Notes under the pieces: generated by a model
The model's input: only the letters and a program-made list of their open reading frames with translations
Databases searched by the model: none
What the model was told of the DNA's origin: nothing
Shown: in pieces, positions 23,411-34,954 of the stretch
Numbering within the stretch: position 1 is the stretch's first letter
How the letters are laid out: the number at the start of each line of letters is the position of its first letter
Position numbers and translations under genes: made by a program
Source of the DNA: Gymnopus androsaceus JB14
Taxonomy: Eukaryota; Basidiomycota; Agaricomycetes; Agaricales; Omphalotaceae
DNA: 64,000 bases
Direction of reading: 5' to 3'
NCBI GenBank assembly: GCA_009733575.1
Contig: ML769556.1
Coordinates: forward strand, 1-64,000

Positions 23411-25017
23411 TTCAAGTAACAAGTGGCAGTTGTACATTATGTAAAGAACTGAGTACGAGTTTGTTTATCTGAATTATGGATGGAATTCAGAAGGATATAT
23501 TCAGACTAGTTGTCTGAAGGCTTGTCAAAATGAAATAGTCGACAACTCTAAAAATGGTATAGATAGTGGCATTGGGCAACTACAATGGTATATTTGGGTA
23601 TTTAATTCGTGATCGATTGGTCAAAGTGTAAGATCGATGGTCAAAGCGTAAGTTTTCGTGATGTGATTTAACTGGGAAAGCTTCAGCAAATTGGGTATTT
23701 AAGGTTCTGGGAAAGTGTCAGAGGTCCTTCTTCAGTAGTTAACTGGGATAATTAAGGTTCCGGGAAATCTTCAGAGGTCCTTCTTCAGTAGTTAGCTGGG
23801 ATAAAGTGAGCCAGTTGTATTCTCAAGTGCCTATGACTGATGGATACAAAATATACAACTGGGGTCTAATGTAATTATGGTCTGCTTATATAGTAAATAT
23901 GTATGACTTGTAATGAGTCAAAAAGTGTAATGTTGAGTGAAAATTAGTGATTATGCGGAACCGTTGTGGATCCCGGACCCGTTGTAGGTTCCAAATTGGT
24001 TTCTGGGCTGGTTCCAGGTCCATTGTCCAGATGTTTGGCACATATCTGTGAATCATGTGATGAGTGCTTAGAAGCTCGATCTGGAAATCATGTTTGGTTC
24101 TTGACAGTGCTCTTCTCTTCATCAGAGTTGGACTCAAACAACAGTGCACTGTCAAAGATGTAAAGACTACAACCATTAAAACAAAAATAAACAAACTTAC
24201 TACTGCTTTTTTGAACCCATAGTGAAGGACGAGAGAGAAAATGAACCATGTGAAGAAATTCTAACATATTTCAGATGTGCGGAAACACTTCCGAAACAGG
24301 CCCTGCTACTTATAAAGGTCACCTCTACAGTGTAGATCTAATTAGATTACAATAGGACTTTCGGAACTAGTTCAGGTGTATCAGTACCTGACTTCAGGAA
24401 AAATGAAGGGGTGGAAATATTACAAGGATAGATACAAACCTTACATGCAGAAGACACATTGTTGTCAGCTTTGCGCATACTTAATCCACTTGAAAGTCTT
24501 AGTAACGCATATTCTGGCCTCACACAGATCAGAATTGACTGCCTAAACCGATCTGGCCAATTAGTCAATTTGAGAATAGTACAGTGAAACAAGGTGGAAT
24601 CTCGCAGATTTGGGATACTTGTAATTAGCAAATACAGTACACAGATTTGTAATACTTGTAATGAGCAAATACAGTACACTGGGGTGCTGAAAATTGGTTA
24701 ACAAGGTATTTGACTTATTTAGATCTGAAACACTGTCAGTTTGCAAGGTTGAAGTACCAAGGAAGCTGTATTTGCTTCGGTACAATGTTTTGGAGCCAAT
24801 GCAATTTAACTCAGGAATATGGGCATCATTACTATCCAGATAAATGTGCATAAGATGGAATAGTAATTTCAATTCTTTGGACTGCAGTTAGAGAGCATTA
24901 CAGCCACATTGTCATTTTAAATCCAGGAAATAGCAGGGTACAACCAGGAGAAACATTTAGGTGCTTACTTAGGCGTGCATCTTTCTGAAGGTTGTTCACT
25001 GTCATTTGCCAAGTAGA
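23411..25017. other. Region upstream of gag, possibly leader/LTR; no gene seen
   Basis: A ~52-bp block ending TTCTTCAGTAGTTA(A/G)CTGGGATA is duplicated at 23699-23750 and 23753-23804. A ~35-bp block with GAGCAAATACAGTACAC is repeated at about 24610-24680. A Ty3 5' LTR should lie here, but I could not define its ends. Confidence 0.45.
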
Positions 25018-25293
25018 TTATAAAAGTAGATTATAAAAAAGTTCATTGAGCACTGTTATACTGTTTACAAATGTTGTTCCGTAAAGAAAACATACGTAAA
25101 CTGTTTCTCCACCGAGTCTTCCTTCTTGCTTGTGCTTTTGCTTCTCCTCTGGAGATGCTCTAGCCTCAAAGTCTTTGTCAGACATCAGACCATTATATAC
25201 CCAATGAAATAGACCAGATGAAGAATATTGAATTATTGAATACCTAACCTTGCCTTGGGAGATCAGAACATTTGAATGTACATACTGTAACAA
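25018..25293 (-). pseudogene. TET/JBP-like dioxygenase, C-terminal remnant
   Basis: The minus frame reads HSNVLISQGKVRYSIIQY, then GLFHWVYNGLMSDKDFEARASPEEKQ. This matches the end of the longer copy at 26405 (HSNISIQ...YSIIQYSSLGLFHW). Only the second metal-ligand His region and the C-terminal helix are present; the HxD motif and all upstream exons are missing. A tandem second copy or a fragment of one. Confidence 0.7.
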
Positions 25294-26404
25294 TGCATGA
25301 AACTATGAAGTACAACAGTATCAATGTCTGCAAGTAATAATGATCGTACATGTGTATCCAGTACCAAATGCAGCATCCTAGCATGAGGTGTGATTGAAGT
25401 GATCAAAGGATGATTGGATGATCAAGACCTATGATCAAGGATCAAACGATCATACAAGATTGTACATGTGTCCAATGAACTATAAAGAATGAAACATGAG
25501 TAAACAACACAACCACGTGCCTAAACAAGCGCGCGCTTAAGTAAGCACCGAGATATACGAAGACAAATAGAAGAAACAGATAAGTAATAGTCCATGTGGC
25601 ATGAGATAAGATAAAGTGTTTGTAACACATAGGGAGTAGAACTTTGAAACTCGGTTGTTACTTCCAGACTGAAATATCATAAAGGATCCCGACACGATAA
25701 CATGCACATATGTTGACATTGGTGCATTTCAACTACACTTTTGAAAAAAAGTTTTTTGGATGTGATCAAAGAGGACATTATCTCAATATTGCATGCTATA
25801 AGGCTCCAAATCCGAGATATTACTGGCTTGAATATAGGATTGCTCTCTCTAAAGTATATACAATGTGAAATTTAACCTGTTTTAGTGCAGAGACAGAGGC
25901 CAATCCCATATGTGGGTGAGCTTTGGAATTTATTTTATAGATATATACTTGTATAAGACCCTTTGGAATCTTTACTTGCACTGATATAGGGCATACAGCA
26001 ATGATAAAATTTAAAAGTAGATTTTTACAGTAGGTAGCTAATACCGGCGGCGTTAATAGTATTTACTGGCAGGTAAAATTGCCAAAAATACTGAATAGTG
26101 GCTAGAATTTGCCTATACCAAAAGGTCAGCTGGGTTCCATCATGGGAAGCTATAATACCAGCTTTTGTACAGCAACATTGAGGAGAACTGCATGAAGCGC
26201 CAGCCTAGCTCTGGTTAGATTATGATGTCATAATCACACAAACTATTAAAAAACATTTACAAGTGACATTCAAGAGGTGCTGAAGATACAATACTTTAGT
26301 TATATACAATTGAGCATAGCTACAGTATGATACAAGTACTTTTCACATGTAGACTGAGCACAAAGGTTCTCCCAGAGGGAAAACATGCAAAGGCTGTTGC
26401 CCCA
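25294..26404. other. Gene-free AT-rich spacer
   Basis: No recognisable gene. GATCA-rich short repeats occur at about 25395-25450. It separates the two dioxygenase remnants. Confidence 0.45.
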
Positions 26405-29041
26405 TCACTTCTTCTGATCATCTGTGCAGTTCTTCTTCATTTCAGGAGTCGCCCTAGCCAAAAAGTCCTTGTTGGACATAAAGCCATTGTAGATCCAGTG
26501 AAACAGACCCAATGAAGAGTACTGGATGATTGAATAATGTTCCTCTTCTAGCTGAATAGAAATGTTTGAGTGGGTGAGGAGAGCAGAAGGAATGAGGATG
26601 GTTGATCCTGGCAGAAAGCGTATGACTAGACCCAGATCCCAAAGGATCATATGTCCCCCTTTGTCAGGATCAAATTTACCCAGGGCGGTGATAGCACACC
26701 AGCCAAATGCAAGGTTGTGGTTATCGGTGTGAGGCCAGGTAATGGTAAAAGGTCCCATGTTGAATGAGATGCCTGCAAATACGCTGGTTTTAAACCAGTG
26801 TGTAAGCTTGGGGTTGGATGCAAAGAGGATATTGAGGTTGTCACGATAGAGTCCAAACATGTTGGAAGCAAAACATTTGAATATGCCTAGCATTGAGTTA
26901 GTAAGGTGAGAAGAAGGAGGAACGAAACACATTACAGTAGGTGAGCCCTACAAGCCTCTGAAATCCAGAAAAAGCAATCAAGCTCATAAGGATGAGTTGA
27001 TTAGCTGTGCTGTAGAACACCACCGTACCTGGTCTCTGCAAGACACAGTCAGAAATGCGAAAGGAACAAAGGCCTGGCGCTTACCTGGCTACCGCCACGA
27101 AAAGAATTTCCTACGGAAACAGTGGGGAAGAGGCCATGCTTGTGAACCTTCTGCTTTCCGCTGAACAACATCTTCCCTCTTGCATCCTTGAGCTTTGGGG
27201 TGAGTTTGGCCATGACAGCATCCCAGCTGTTGTCTCTCAGTTTGCCAGCAAGAGCTGCAATGATGCGTCCTGCATCAGCAAAAATGGTCTGGGCCCTGGG
27301 TTATCAAAGGCTTTCCTTTGGGTGCCTAGGCTACCTAGGAAGCCTAGGTCACCTAGGCTGCCCAGGTCATCCAGGTTTATCCCTTTTTTCTTGGCCTTTT
27401 CAGGTGGTTATAGGTAACCTATGTCAACCTGAGCTACCCTGAGCTACCCTGAGCTACCCTGAGTGAACCTGAGTAAACCTGGGCTGCCTGAGCAACCTGA
27501 GGTAACCTGAGGTAGCCTGAGGGTGCCTATCATAAGTAGTGGTATCTAAAAAACATCTTAGTTATCTCATTATTCACCTGTCTTTATACTTAGTCTTATC
27601 ACTCAATGTTGCACAACTTATTTCATTATTCTTATTGGACTCACTTAATGTATTCTTATTAGAAGAAGCTTCTTAATATCTTATTGACCTTAACTTACAT
27701 CTCGGAACAGCTCACTGACGTTATTCAGACTCATGTTGAAGTATAGCAAGCTTAGGAGGTAATCTGTTATACTCTTGATGAATATGATTTGACCCCATCA
27801 ACAGGTTTTTGATTGTACGCAGTTCACAGGCGCCCACGCGGTTCGGCGCTTATTTAAGCGCTTATTTCGCGCAATTACTTACAACTTTGATCTATAGATG
27901 ATTTATCAAGCAAGTGGAATGTCTGCTTTTGATTACAGAACATCTATATATTTAATAGCTTAAAACCCGAAGTTATTTAGGCTCTTTAGGTTGTATAAAA
28001 TTAAACCAAGTTTCAGACTGTCTCAGGTTGCCTCAGGTTGCTCAGGTTTCCTCAGGCTTCCCCAGGTTCACCCAGGTTAGCCCTATGGGGTGACTTCAGG
28101 GTACCCTAGAGGGTAGTCTCCATTAACCTGAGTTGCCCTGGTCACCCAGGTTGCCCAGGCTACCTGAGGTTGATCTATAGGGTAATCTCAGGTCACCCAG
28201 GCTACCTAGGCTATCTCAGGCCCAGAGCATTTTTGCTGATGTGCTTTGTCAACAATAGCATAAGATTCCCTGTTATTAAACGGTGCATTAGTGAGTCTGA
28301 AAGTCTGAAAGATGAATATAAAGTGTACCTGCCATCCCAATTCACCAATTCCATGCGGTAGCCATATCCAGTCAATGCAGTGAGGTCAGAAAGAATTTTG
28401 TCAAGAATTTGACAGAGGCCTGACCAAGTGCCCTTATTAACAGGGAGTTTTTTGGTCTGGAATGATTCCCCTGATTTCAGAGTCTGCGACTCAGCAGCTT
28501 AACGCCGTGCAACTTGCTTCAGTGTGGTTTTGAGAGCCTGCTGGGTCGAAGCACGTTTGGCCCTATGTTTGGCCCGGTTCTTGGCCTGTTTCCAATGTTT
28601 CCTAGCTTCTGGACCAGTTTTTTGGCTGAGGTCTGGCTCTTTGGTGTCGGTTCCGTCATGGACTTCTGGCGAAGGGGATTTGGGAAGGAATGGATGGAGA
28701 AACACAGGGAGATAGTCAGCAAAGGTGAAAGATTGGGAAGATGCACTGGTGAAGTTGCTGTTGGAATTGCCGCTGGAGTTGCCATTGGTCTCGTCTAGGT
28801 CACTGACATTGCCAAGGTCAGACAGATCAGAGAGCTCGCTCTCTAGATCAACGTCGTAATCAATGTCGGGATCAACGTTGTGATCATTTTCACTGCCTTC
28901 TTCAAAATCTTCAGAAGTAGGAGATCTCAGCGGAATTGTTGTCCAGGGCAAGGGCAAGATCAAAATCCATTGGTCCCTGGATGGGCTGGCCGGGAGTGAG
29001 AGCATAAGCTCTGAACTCCTTCCCAGACCGCATTAGAAGGT
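26405..29041 (-). pseudogene. TET/JBP-like 2OG-Fe(II) dioxygenase, disrupted
   Basis: Exons (minus) include ~29000-28329, 28269-27086 (split by a 969-bp insertion at 28241-27273), 27035-26936 and 26886-26405; introns are 49-59 bp, in phase. Removing the insertion restores YAIVDKAGRIIAALAGK. Domain signs: SVGNSFRGGSQRPG, HxD as PHTDNHN (about 26725), AFGWCAITALG, PDKGGHMILWDL, RFLPGSTILIPSALLTHSN with the second His (about 26570), then QYSSLGLFHWIYNGF. Basidiomycetes have many such proteins, related to TET enzymes that oxidise methylated bases; activity here is unproven. An in-frame TAA (28499-28501) and a likely frame change near 28950 (MRSGKEF frame versus the acidic SELSDLSDLGN frame) make it a pseudogene. 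Confidence 0.78.
27273..28241. mobile_element. CACTA-like non-autonomous element in the TET/JBP gene
   Basis: Ends CATCAGCAAAAATGGTCTGG and its inverted counterpart ending ATTTTTGCTGATG, flanked by TG on both sides (27271-27272, 28242-28243). Subterminal zones of about 240 bp are packed with CCTAGG, CCTGAG, ACCTGAGCT and similar short units in both orientations. Such subterminal repeat clusters are typical of CACTA (En/Spm) elements, where they bind transposase. The inner ~450 bp is unique. Its ends match the element 34550-34954. Confidence 0.75.
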
Positions 29042-29224
29042 GGAGTTCAGTGATAATCCAAAAAACATAAAGATTGATATACAAGATTTCGAAAATTAAG
29101 TGCAAAAAGGGGGCACAGTCACCTGCCAGACACCAAGGTCAAGCTCCGGGATAGACCATAAGATAAAATGTAGGGTAGAAATTTAAACATGTGCACTGCA
29201 TCCCTTTCAGACGCCAAGGTTAAG

Positions 29225-29794
29225 TAGGGCTCGGCACCGTACCATATACGGGTATGGCCGTCGAAAATACGGCTGTGATTGTATTGAATTTTGGTCAATA
29301 CGGTACGGTGACCATAATACCCATACCATATACCGTATTGTACGACCATGTGGGCGCTAAACTGGCGTTTGGTGCTGTCCCTGACAAAAATTGTGGATTT
29401 ACGTCCAGTTTACCTCCAGACCACCTACCAAACATTAAAAAACACCCTAACGCTCAATCCACTCCAGGTGAGACCAATTTAGCGAAGCCGGAGTTTCGGT
29501 AACAACCCGGAACATTCCCGGTACATGCACACTACATGCAAAAGCTGCTCTTTCAGGCATGAATGTTAATAATTACTTGAACCTACAGCATTGAGTGTAT
29601 AAATTTCATGGAATACTGTCCTCACAAATTGCTGCAATCAGGCTTCTTTCTTCTTGCGAGGTGACCGTATCATGGCCATAACGGCCGTAAACGGGACGTT
29701 AATTTACGGTCACCTAAAATTCAAGACGGTACAGTCACGGTCCGTATTACGGTACCCGTAAACCGTGCATGTACGGTCACGGTGCCGAGCCCTA
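29225..29794. mobile_element. hAT-like MITE, 570 bp
   Basis: Ends TAGGGCTCGGCACCGT and ACGGTGCCGAGCCCTA, flanked by AGGTTAAG (29217-29224) and AGGTCAAG (29795-29802), an 8-bp duplication with one change. The subterminal parts contain many TACGGT/ACCGTA motifs in both orientations (for example 29300-29345 and 29690-29780). No transposase. Confidence 0.85.
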
Positions 29795-30077
29795 AGGTCA
29801 AGCCCTCATGTTAGAAGCGCGTGCAGAAGAAAACATAAGGCTATATACAATATTGTAGATAAAAACAAGGAAAATAAAACACTCACACTGTCTACTGAGC
29901 ATTCCTACAATGACAGCCAGAGAACTGAGGTAGATGTATACAAAAAGTGCACCTAGGTGCATGGGAACGGCGGCTGGTCAAGAAGGCATTTAAACAAACT
30001 TGTCACTATTTATGTGTGAGTGTTACATCACGTTTTCTGTGATTCAACAACTCCGAAAAGCATTCTTTCTTCATACA

Positions 30078-32171
30078 ATGAAAGTCAATGCTAAATCCAC
30101 AGGAACTTCTACTCCAATCTCTGCTCCTACTTTGGACAATAATCCAGAATCCGAAATTGTCCCAGATTCTGCAGATAATAATTCAGTGTCCCAAATAACT
30201 TCAAATACTTCCAATCCCTCAGACCCTCTTGATCCAACCAACAAACATGATGGGAGCAATGAAAATACAAACATTTCTGCTCTTGCTGCTGGTCCTGAGA
30301 TGAAGAAGAGACGTGGGCCCAAATCTGCTTGGTCTCAGGCGGAAGAAATCTACCTTCCGTCAAAAGTTACTGAGTATAATAAAATTGCTGGGAAGAAGGA
30401 TGGATTTTGGTTGAAATTCTGGCCAGAATGGTTTCAGAAATTCCCAGTACAAAGATCAGGAGAATGGCGAAAACGTAGAAGGGAAAATGTTGGAAAAGGA
30501 CTTGAAGAAGGCATGTATCCAATATTTTATAAACTTACATCCTTACTTTTTCAAAAATTCCCAGAAACTTGCTGGATATTTCATGAACAGGAAATCAGCT
30601 GCGGCTATGGTTTCACGGAATCCATTTCAAGCTGCTATGAAACCCATGGAAAGCAGCTTGCGCACATCAGTCAGGTACCGTACTGCTGAACATGTTTACC
30701 TCATGCATCTGGTGTATGGCTGAGATGTCCATGAGCGCGCTCGGGACACATTTAAGAGAGAGGGTGGAAATGACAGCAGAAAATTTCTTGCCTTTGAAGT
30801 CCGCTTTGCAAAGGACAAGCTAGAAACATCCTTGCCAGAAGTCAAGGAGGCTATAGTGAAGGAAAGGGAGGAGGAATATCAGAGAAAGCTGAAGGAGAGG
30901 AAGGATGAGCAGGAAGAGGCTGAAGCTCAAGGGGACTTGGCAGTGGAAGATGTCAATTTGTGAGTTTCTTCACCCTTTCTATACCGCACTGCTCAAATCT
31001 GTTGAGATAGTGCATGCCAAAAGTTTGCTGGAGCTGCAGAGCCTCTTGCTTTGAAGCTTAGTAAACTTATGAGGGCTAAAGTGGCAATTGTAGCCTATGA
31101 GGTTGAATACAATCCAGATAATGGTGAACTGTCTGTATTCTTTGACTCGTACATACCGTTTCTCAATCTTTCAATAATTCACTAATTCATTACTCTTTCT
31201 AGTGTTGTTGTCGGTGAAGTTGAAGGAAAGAAGCCCGACAAATATGATCCTGTGGGGTTCAAGGAGGTCTTTGGAAAGCATTTGATCAAGTTTGCCCAGG
31301 CAGGTTACAAGGAGGCAAAAGGTGTGTGCTAACTCTGCTTTTGTTCAAATCAATGTTGACGAGAGTTCAGGGAAAACCTTAGAGGGCCTGCTTACAATTG
31401 AAGAGCCCAATGAAGGTGAAGATTTCAGTGATGAGATGCTTGTGGATAAACCTGACAATGCACCCATGAATGAGAGTGTTGCACAGAAAGGAAACCATGT
31501 CTAAACCTAGCTGTGGGCGTTCCCTGTCAAGCTCCCATTCAAGTAACAGGTCAACTTCATATTCCACGCCGCCTGAATCTTGTTCCAAATCTTGTTCCGA
31601 GTCCCCAACTCTGCTGCAGGCTGATGCGTCTCTGGGCCAAACTCCATATGAGCATGAAAGAGTGAGGAATATAGCAAGAAACCAGGCTTTGTTTAGGGAA
31701 TTGGGTTTGGACGATGCAGTTAATGCTTTGCAGTCCTCAATGAGCTGTGGTTCAGGGGCTAAATCTGCACCTAGGAAGGCCAGAGCTAACACTTGCCCTT
31801 CTACTCCTTTGGACTGTGTCTTGCGTAAAAGTACCTGTGGGAGAGCTCCAGCACTTCAGCCCTCTCCTGAGGTAACTCCTGAAGGAGACCTCATCCCTCC
31901 TTCCACTCCTTCTACTCCGACTTCTCCCGTCTGTCCAGCTTCTCCTTCTCCTTCCCCAGAAAACACTCCCGCAGGCTCTATTGCATGTGCGGGTGCAGTC
32001 CTCACTCCCGCCTCCATTCCTGCTCCCATTCCATCTGTCAATGTACCTTCCAATATAACTATTCCCAATGGTCTTGATTGGCTGAAGACTGCACAGGTGC
32101 ACCTGCTAGTCCCCACTAACAGGTCAAATAAGAGCCCCGGGAGGAAATTATTTCTGTCTTTTAAAGGTTAA
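30078..32171 (+). pseudogene. Lineage-specific nuclear-type protein gene, decayed
   Basis: The first piece (30078-30495) has KKRRGPKSAW and a Trp-rich WLKFWPEWFQKFP segment. A one-base shift near 30497 moves to the frame with DLKKACIQYF, RTAEHVYLMH, then TGA at 30721-30723 where Arg is expected, then DVHERARDTFKRE and a Lys/Glu-rich coiled-coil-like stretch to ~30963. Plausible introns follow (about 30961-31022, 31150-31199, 31321-31371). The last open piece (31470-32171) has YEHERVRNIARNQALFRELGL, a motif also seen in DNA-binding CMR1/WDR76-type proteins, then a Pro/Ser/Thr-rich tail. I do not recognise a named family; it resembles multi-copy basidiomycete proteins found near KDZ and TET/JBP genes. 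Confidence 0.55.
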
Positions 32172-32558
32172 TAAGAGGATTCCTCCAGGTATGAATAAAA
32201 CCCAATAAAGTCTTACATATTAGGCCCGTATTTCAGGGTAAGAGACCTCGGAGCATCAGTGACACTGCCATGGGCGCTTCCTTACACCATGCTTATTCAC
32301 ACTTAAATCAATAGGTAGGATGTAAAGTCAATATAAGCCAATGTAAGCACCATTTTTTGCTATATACAGTAGTAATAGTATATGCAGGAAGCATTATCAA
32401 GAAAGTATAGTAACAGAGTAAAGAAACAGTAGTAACGGACATAGTGACCACAGGCGAGAAAGAGGCACAGCCACCAGGGGAGATCTACTTGTGACAGAAG
32501 AACAAGTGCATTACAGAGAGAACAAGAAAAAAACACACAGAGAAACAGGTACTGCCTA
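32172..32558. other. Spacer between convergent decayed genes
   Basis: AT-rich, with no gene or clear repeat seen. Confidence 0.4.
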
Positions 32559-34549
32559 CTCATCCAACTCATCATTCTTCTGCGCCTCCTTACTATCTGC
32601 CCAAGCCCTGTCCTGGTGCATTTCTTCAAGCTGAAGACGAGACTCCGCAAACTGCACCTCAGCAATGGCAACCTTGGAACCTGGATGAACCTTGCGCCTC
32701 TTCTTCAACTCTGCAATCTTTTTCTCCTTAGCAGCGAGAGAAGCTGCTGCTTTCTTTCCTGCCTTCTCTGCTGATTTTGAGCCTCCACTCTTCGAAGGCT
32801 GCTCACCCTCGCCAGAAACAATAGACTTGCGCTTTGAAATACATTGCTTCTTCGAAGGGTGCTCAGCATCTTCATCATCGTCATCAGAAGCAATGGTGTT
32901 GCATTTTGGTGCACGTTGCTTCTTTGAAGGCCATTCAGCATCTTCATTATCATCAGAAACAATGACATTGCGTTTTGGTGCACATCGCTTCTTTGTTTTG
33001 GCAGAGTCTGTGGTGTTAGATTTTGTTGGAGGATGTACAACCTTCTTTGCTACTCCTACGCCTGCTTTCTTCACCATACTGCGACTCTTCTTTGGCCTGT
33101 AATCTGCCTCATTCTCATCCTCATCATTATCTTTATCCTCTGAGGCAACTTTATGCTTCCACTTATGCGAGCCCCAGCATTGCTACATTTAGCCCTAGCA
33201 ACTGGCTCATGCTCAGTGAGCTCCAGCCCAACCAGCCTTTGCTCTGCCGCAGTCATGACCCTCCAGTGAGCCTGGCCTGCTTTCCACGAGTTGTAGAGAG
33301 TTTGGATATCCAATGCGACCTTGAGCTTCGACGGAGCCACAAAGTCAATTTCATCAGGCCAGCCTTCAATCATGACACCTTGAGCTGCCCAAATATCTTG
33401 GTTGTAGTGTGCATAGCTCATTGTAAGGTTACTGACTTTCGTAATCTCTCCTGTCGATAGCTGTTAGGCATAGAACAGCAAGAAGTAGCAATGAAAACAC
33501 TCACGAAGACCACTGAGAATCATTTCTACCATGAGGGATTGCATCTTGTTAGTGGGGACCTTCTTATTCTCCACTGGGAACAATACCATTAGTGTTTGGT
33601 CTGGTCAAACAATTAATAAAAAACTTACTTGCTGTAGCTGTGCAGGCATAATCCTCCAGGAGATAAACCATTTCCTGAATGCTAGTGTTGAAGTACTTCC
33701 GCATAAAGTCGTCAATGTTCCTGCGAACAAAGAAGCCAGACTAGACGGATGAGGAACACAATCCACGTACAATAGCACTGGAGCCCCAACAACCCGTGTT
33801 TTCATTAACGTAGTCAATCTGCAACAGAGAGTTACACCTGTGAATGATGAGTAGCAAAGTCGAGGCTTAACTGGCTTTGGCAAGAACTGACGGACTTGCT
33901 AACAATCAAAGCAGCAGACTGCATAGAGACTTGCATGATAGCCTTCCACCCATTGCTGCGGTCATCCTCATACTCTTCACATGATTTGGCCATACGCTTC
34001 TTATCATGATTCAGGATACGCATCAATTCCGTATCCTTATGAACATTGTCTTGAATCTCGACAAGCGGTAGCTTTGACCCATCAGGACAATCTAGAACCA
34101 AGTGATTATTAGCTCAGTAAATCACCACAACATAAAACACTCACCAGCGTTAAGTTCTTTGCTTTTGATATGCACAAGAACAATCCAATTGCTTACTGCA
34201 TGCTTATCTTTTATAGTAGCGGCTTGACCAGCCAACTGACGAATGCGCTCAGGAGTAACTCCCTGTTCTTTCGCAATCTGCTTCACCATCTCATCTACCT
34301 TTTCCGTGTAATCCACAACAGTCTCTGTAAGCCACTCAGATTTCTCTTTAGCAGCAATAAAAGCTTGCGTCTTCTCCTCCGCACCCATCTGCCCTTTCTT
34401 CCTCTTCGGCAAAGCAGATGCACTCTCAGAGGAAGCACCAGCCAAGGAAGAAGAGGAACAATCTTTACCTGTAGAGGTAGAGGAAGCAGAAGAATCGGAA
34501 GGATCAGAGCCACTCAAAAAGGCATTGCCACTTGTACCTGCAGCTACCA
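32559..34549 (-). pseudogene. Lineage-specific 'GWP' family protein gene, probably decayed
   Basis: On the minus strand, a Ser-rich start with basic LPKRKKGQ (34549-34150) is followed by a coiled-coil-like segment (TEKVDEMVKQIAKEQGV). Next come an exon at about 34094-33869 (DCPDGSKLPLVEIQDN) and another at about 33820-33720. A conserved core at 33421-33170 reads YNQDIWAAQGV, EGWPDEIDFVAPS and HWRVMTAAEQ. A frame change near 33170 is needed to join HKVASEDKDNDEDENEADY and the C-terminus (33140-32559), which has three degenerate ~24-residue repeats (SDDxEDAExPSKKQ) and Lys-rich stretches. The GWP...F..PS core recurs in multi-copy basidiomycete proteins of unknown function. The 5' end is cut by the palindromic element. 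Confidence 0.55.
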
Positions 34550-34954
34550 CATCAGAAAAAACTGTTTTGGGCCCAGGAGGATCTAAGGTCACCTAGTCCT
34601 CTTAGGCAACCTGAGGCATCCTAGTTGGCCCAGGAAAAAGGGTAAAACTTTGGACACCTCAGGTATCCTAGTCATCCTAGGTGTCCTGGGAGATCTTGGG
34701 ATGTCCTGGGGCATCCTGGGGCATCCTGGGGCATCCTGAGGCATCCTAGGATAAAATTTCCATCCCAGGATGCCTCAGGATGTCCCAGGATGCCCCAGGA
34801 CATCCCAAGATTTCCCAGAACACCTAGGATGACTAGGATACCTGAGGTGTCCAAAGTTTTACCCTTTTTCCTGGGCCAACTGGGATGCCTCAGGTTGCCT
34901 AAGAGGACTAGGTGACCCTAGATCCTCCTGGGCCCAAAACAGTTTTTGCTGATG
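34550..34954. mobile_element. CACTA-like palindromic element, 405 bp
   Basis: Ends CATCAGAAAAAACTGTTTTG and CAAAACAGTTTTTGCTGATG, flanked by CA on both sides. The two arms of about 190 bp pair almost perfectly about a centre near 34753 and consist of GCATCCTGGG / CCTAGGATG-type units. The termini match the TET/JBP insertion (27273-28241), so it is a short, nearly all-subterminal member of that family. Confidence 0.75.
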
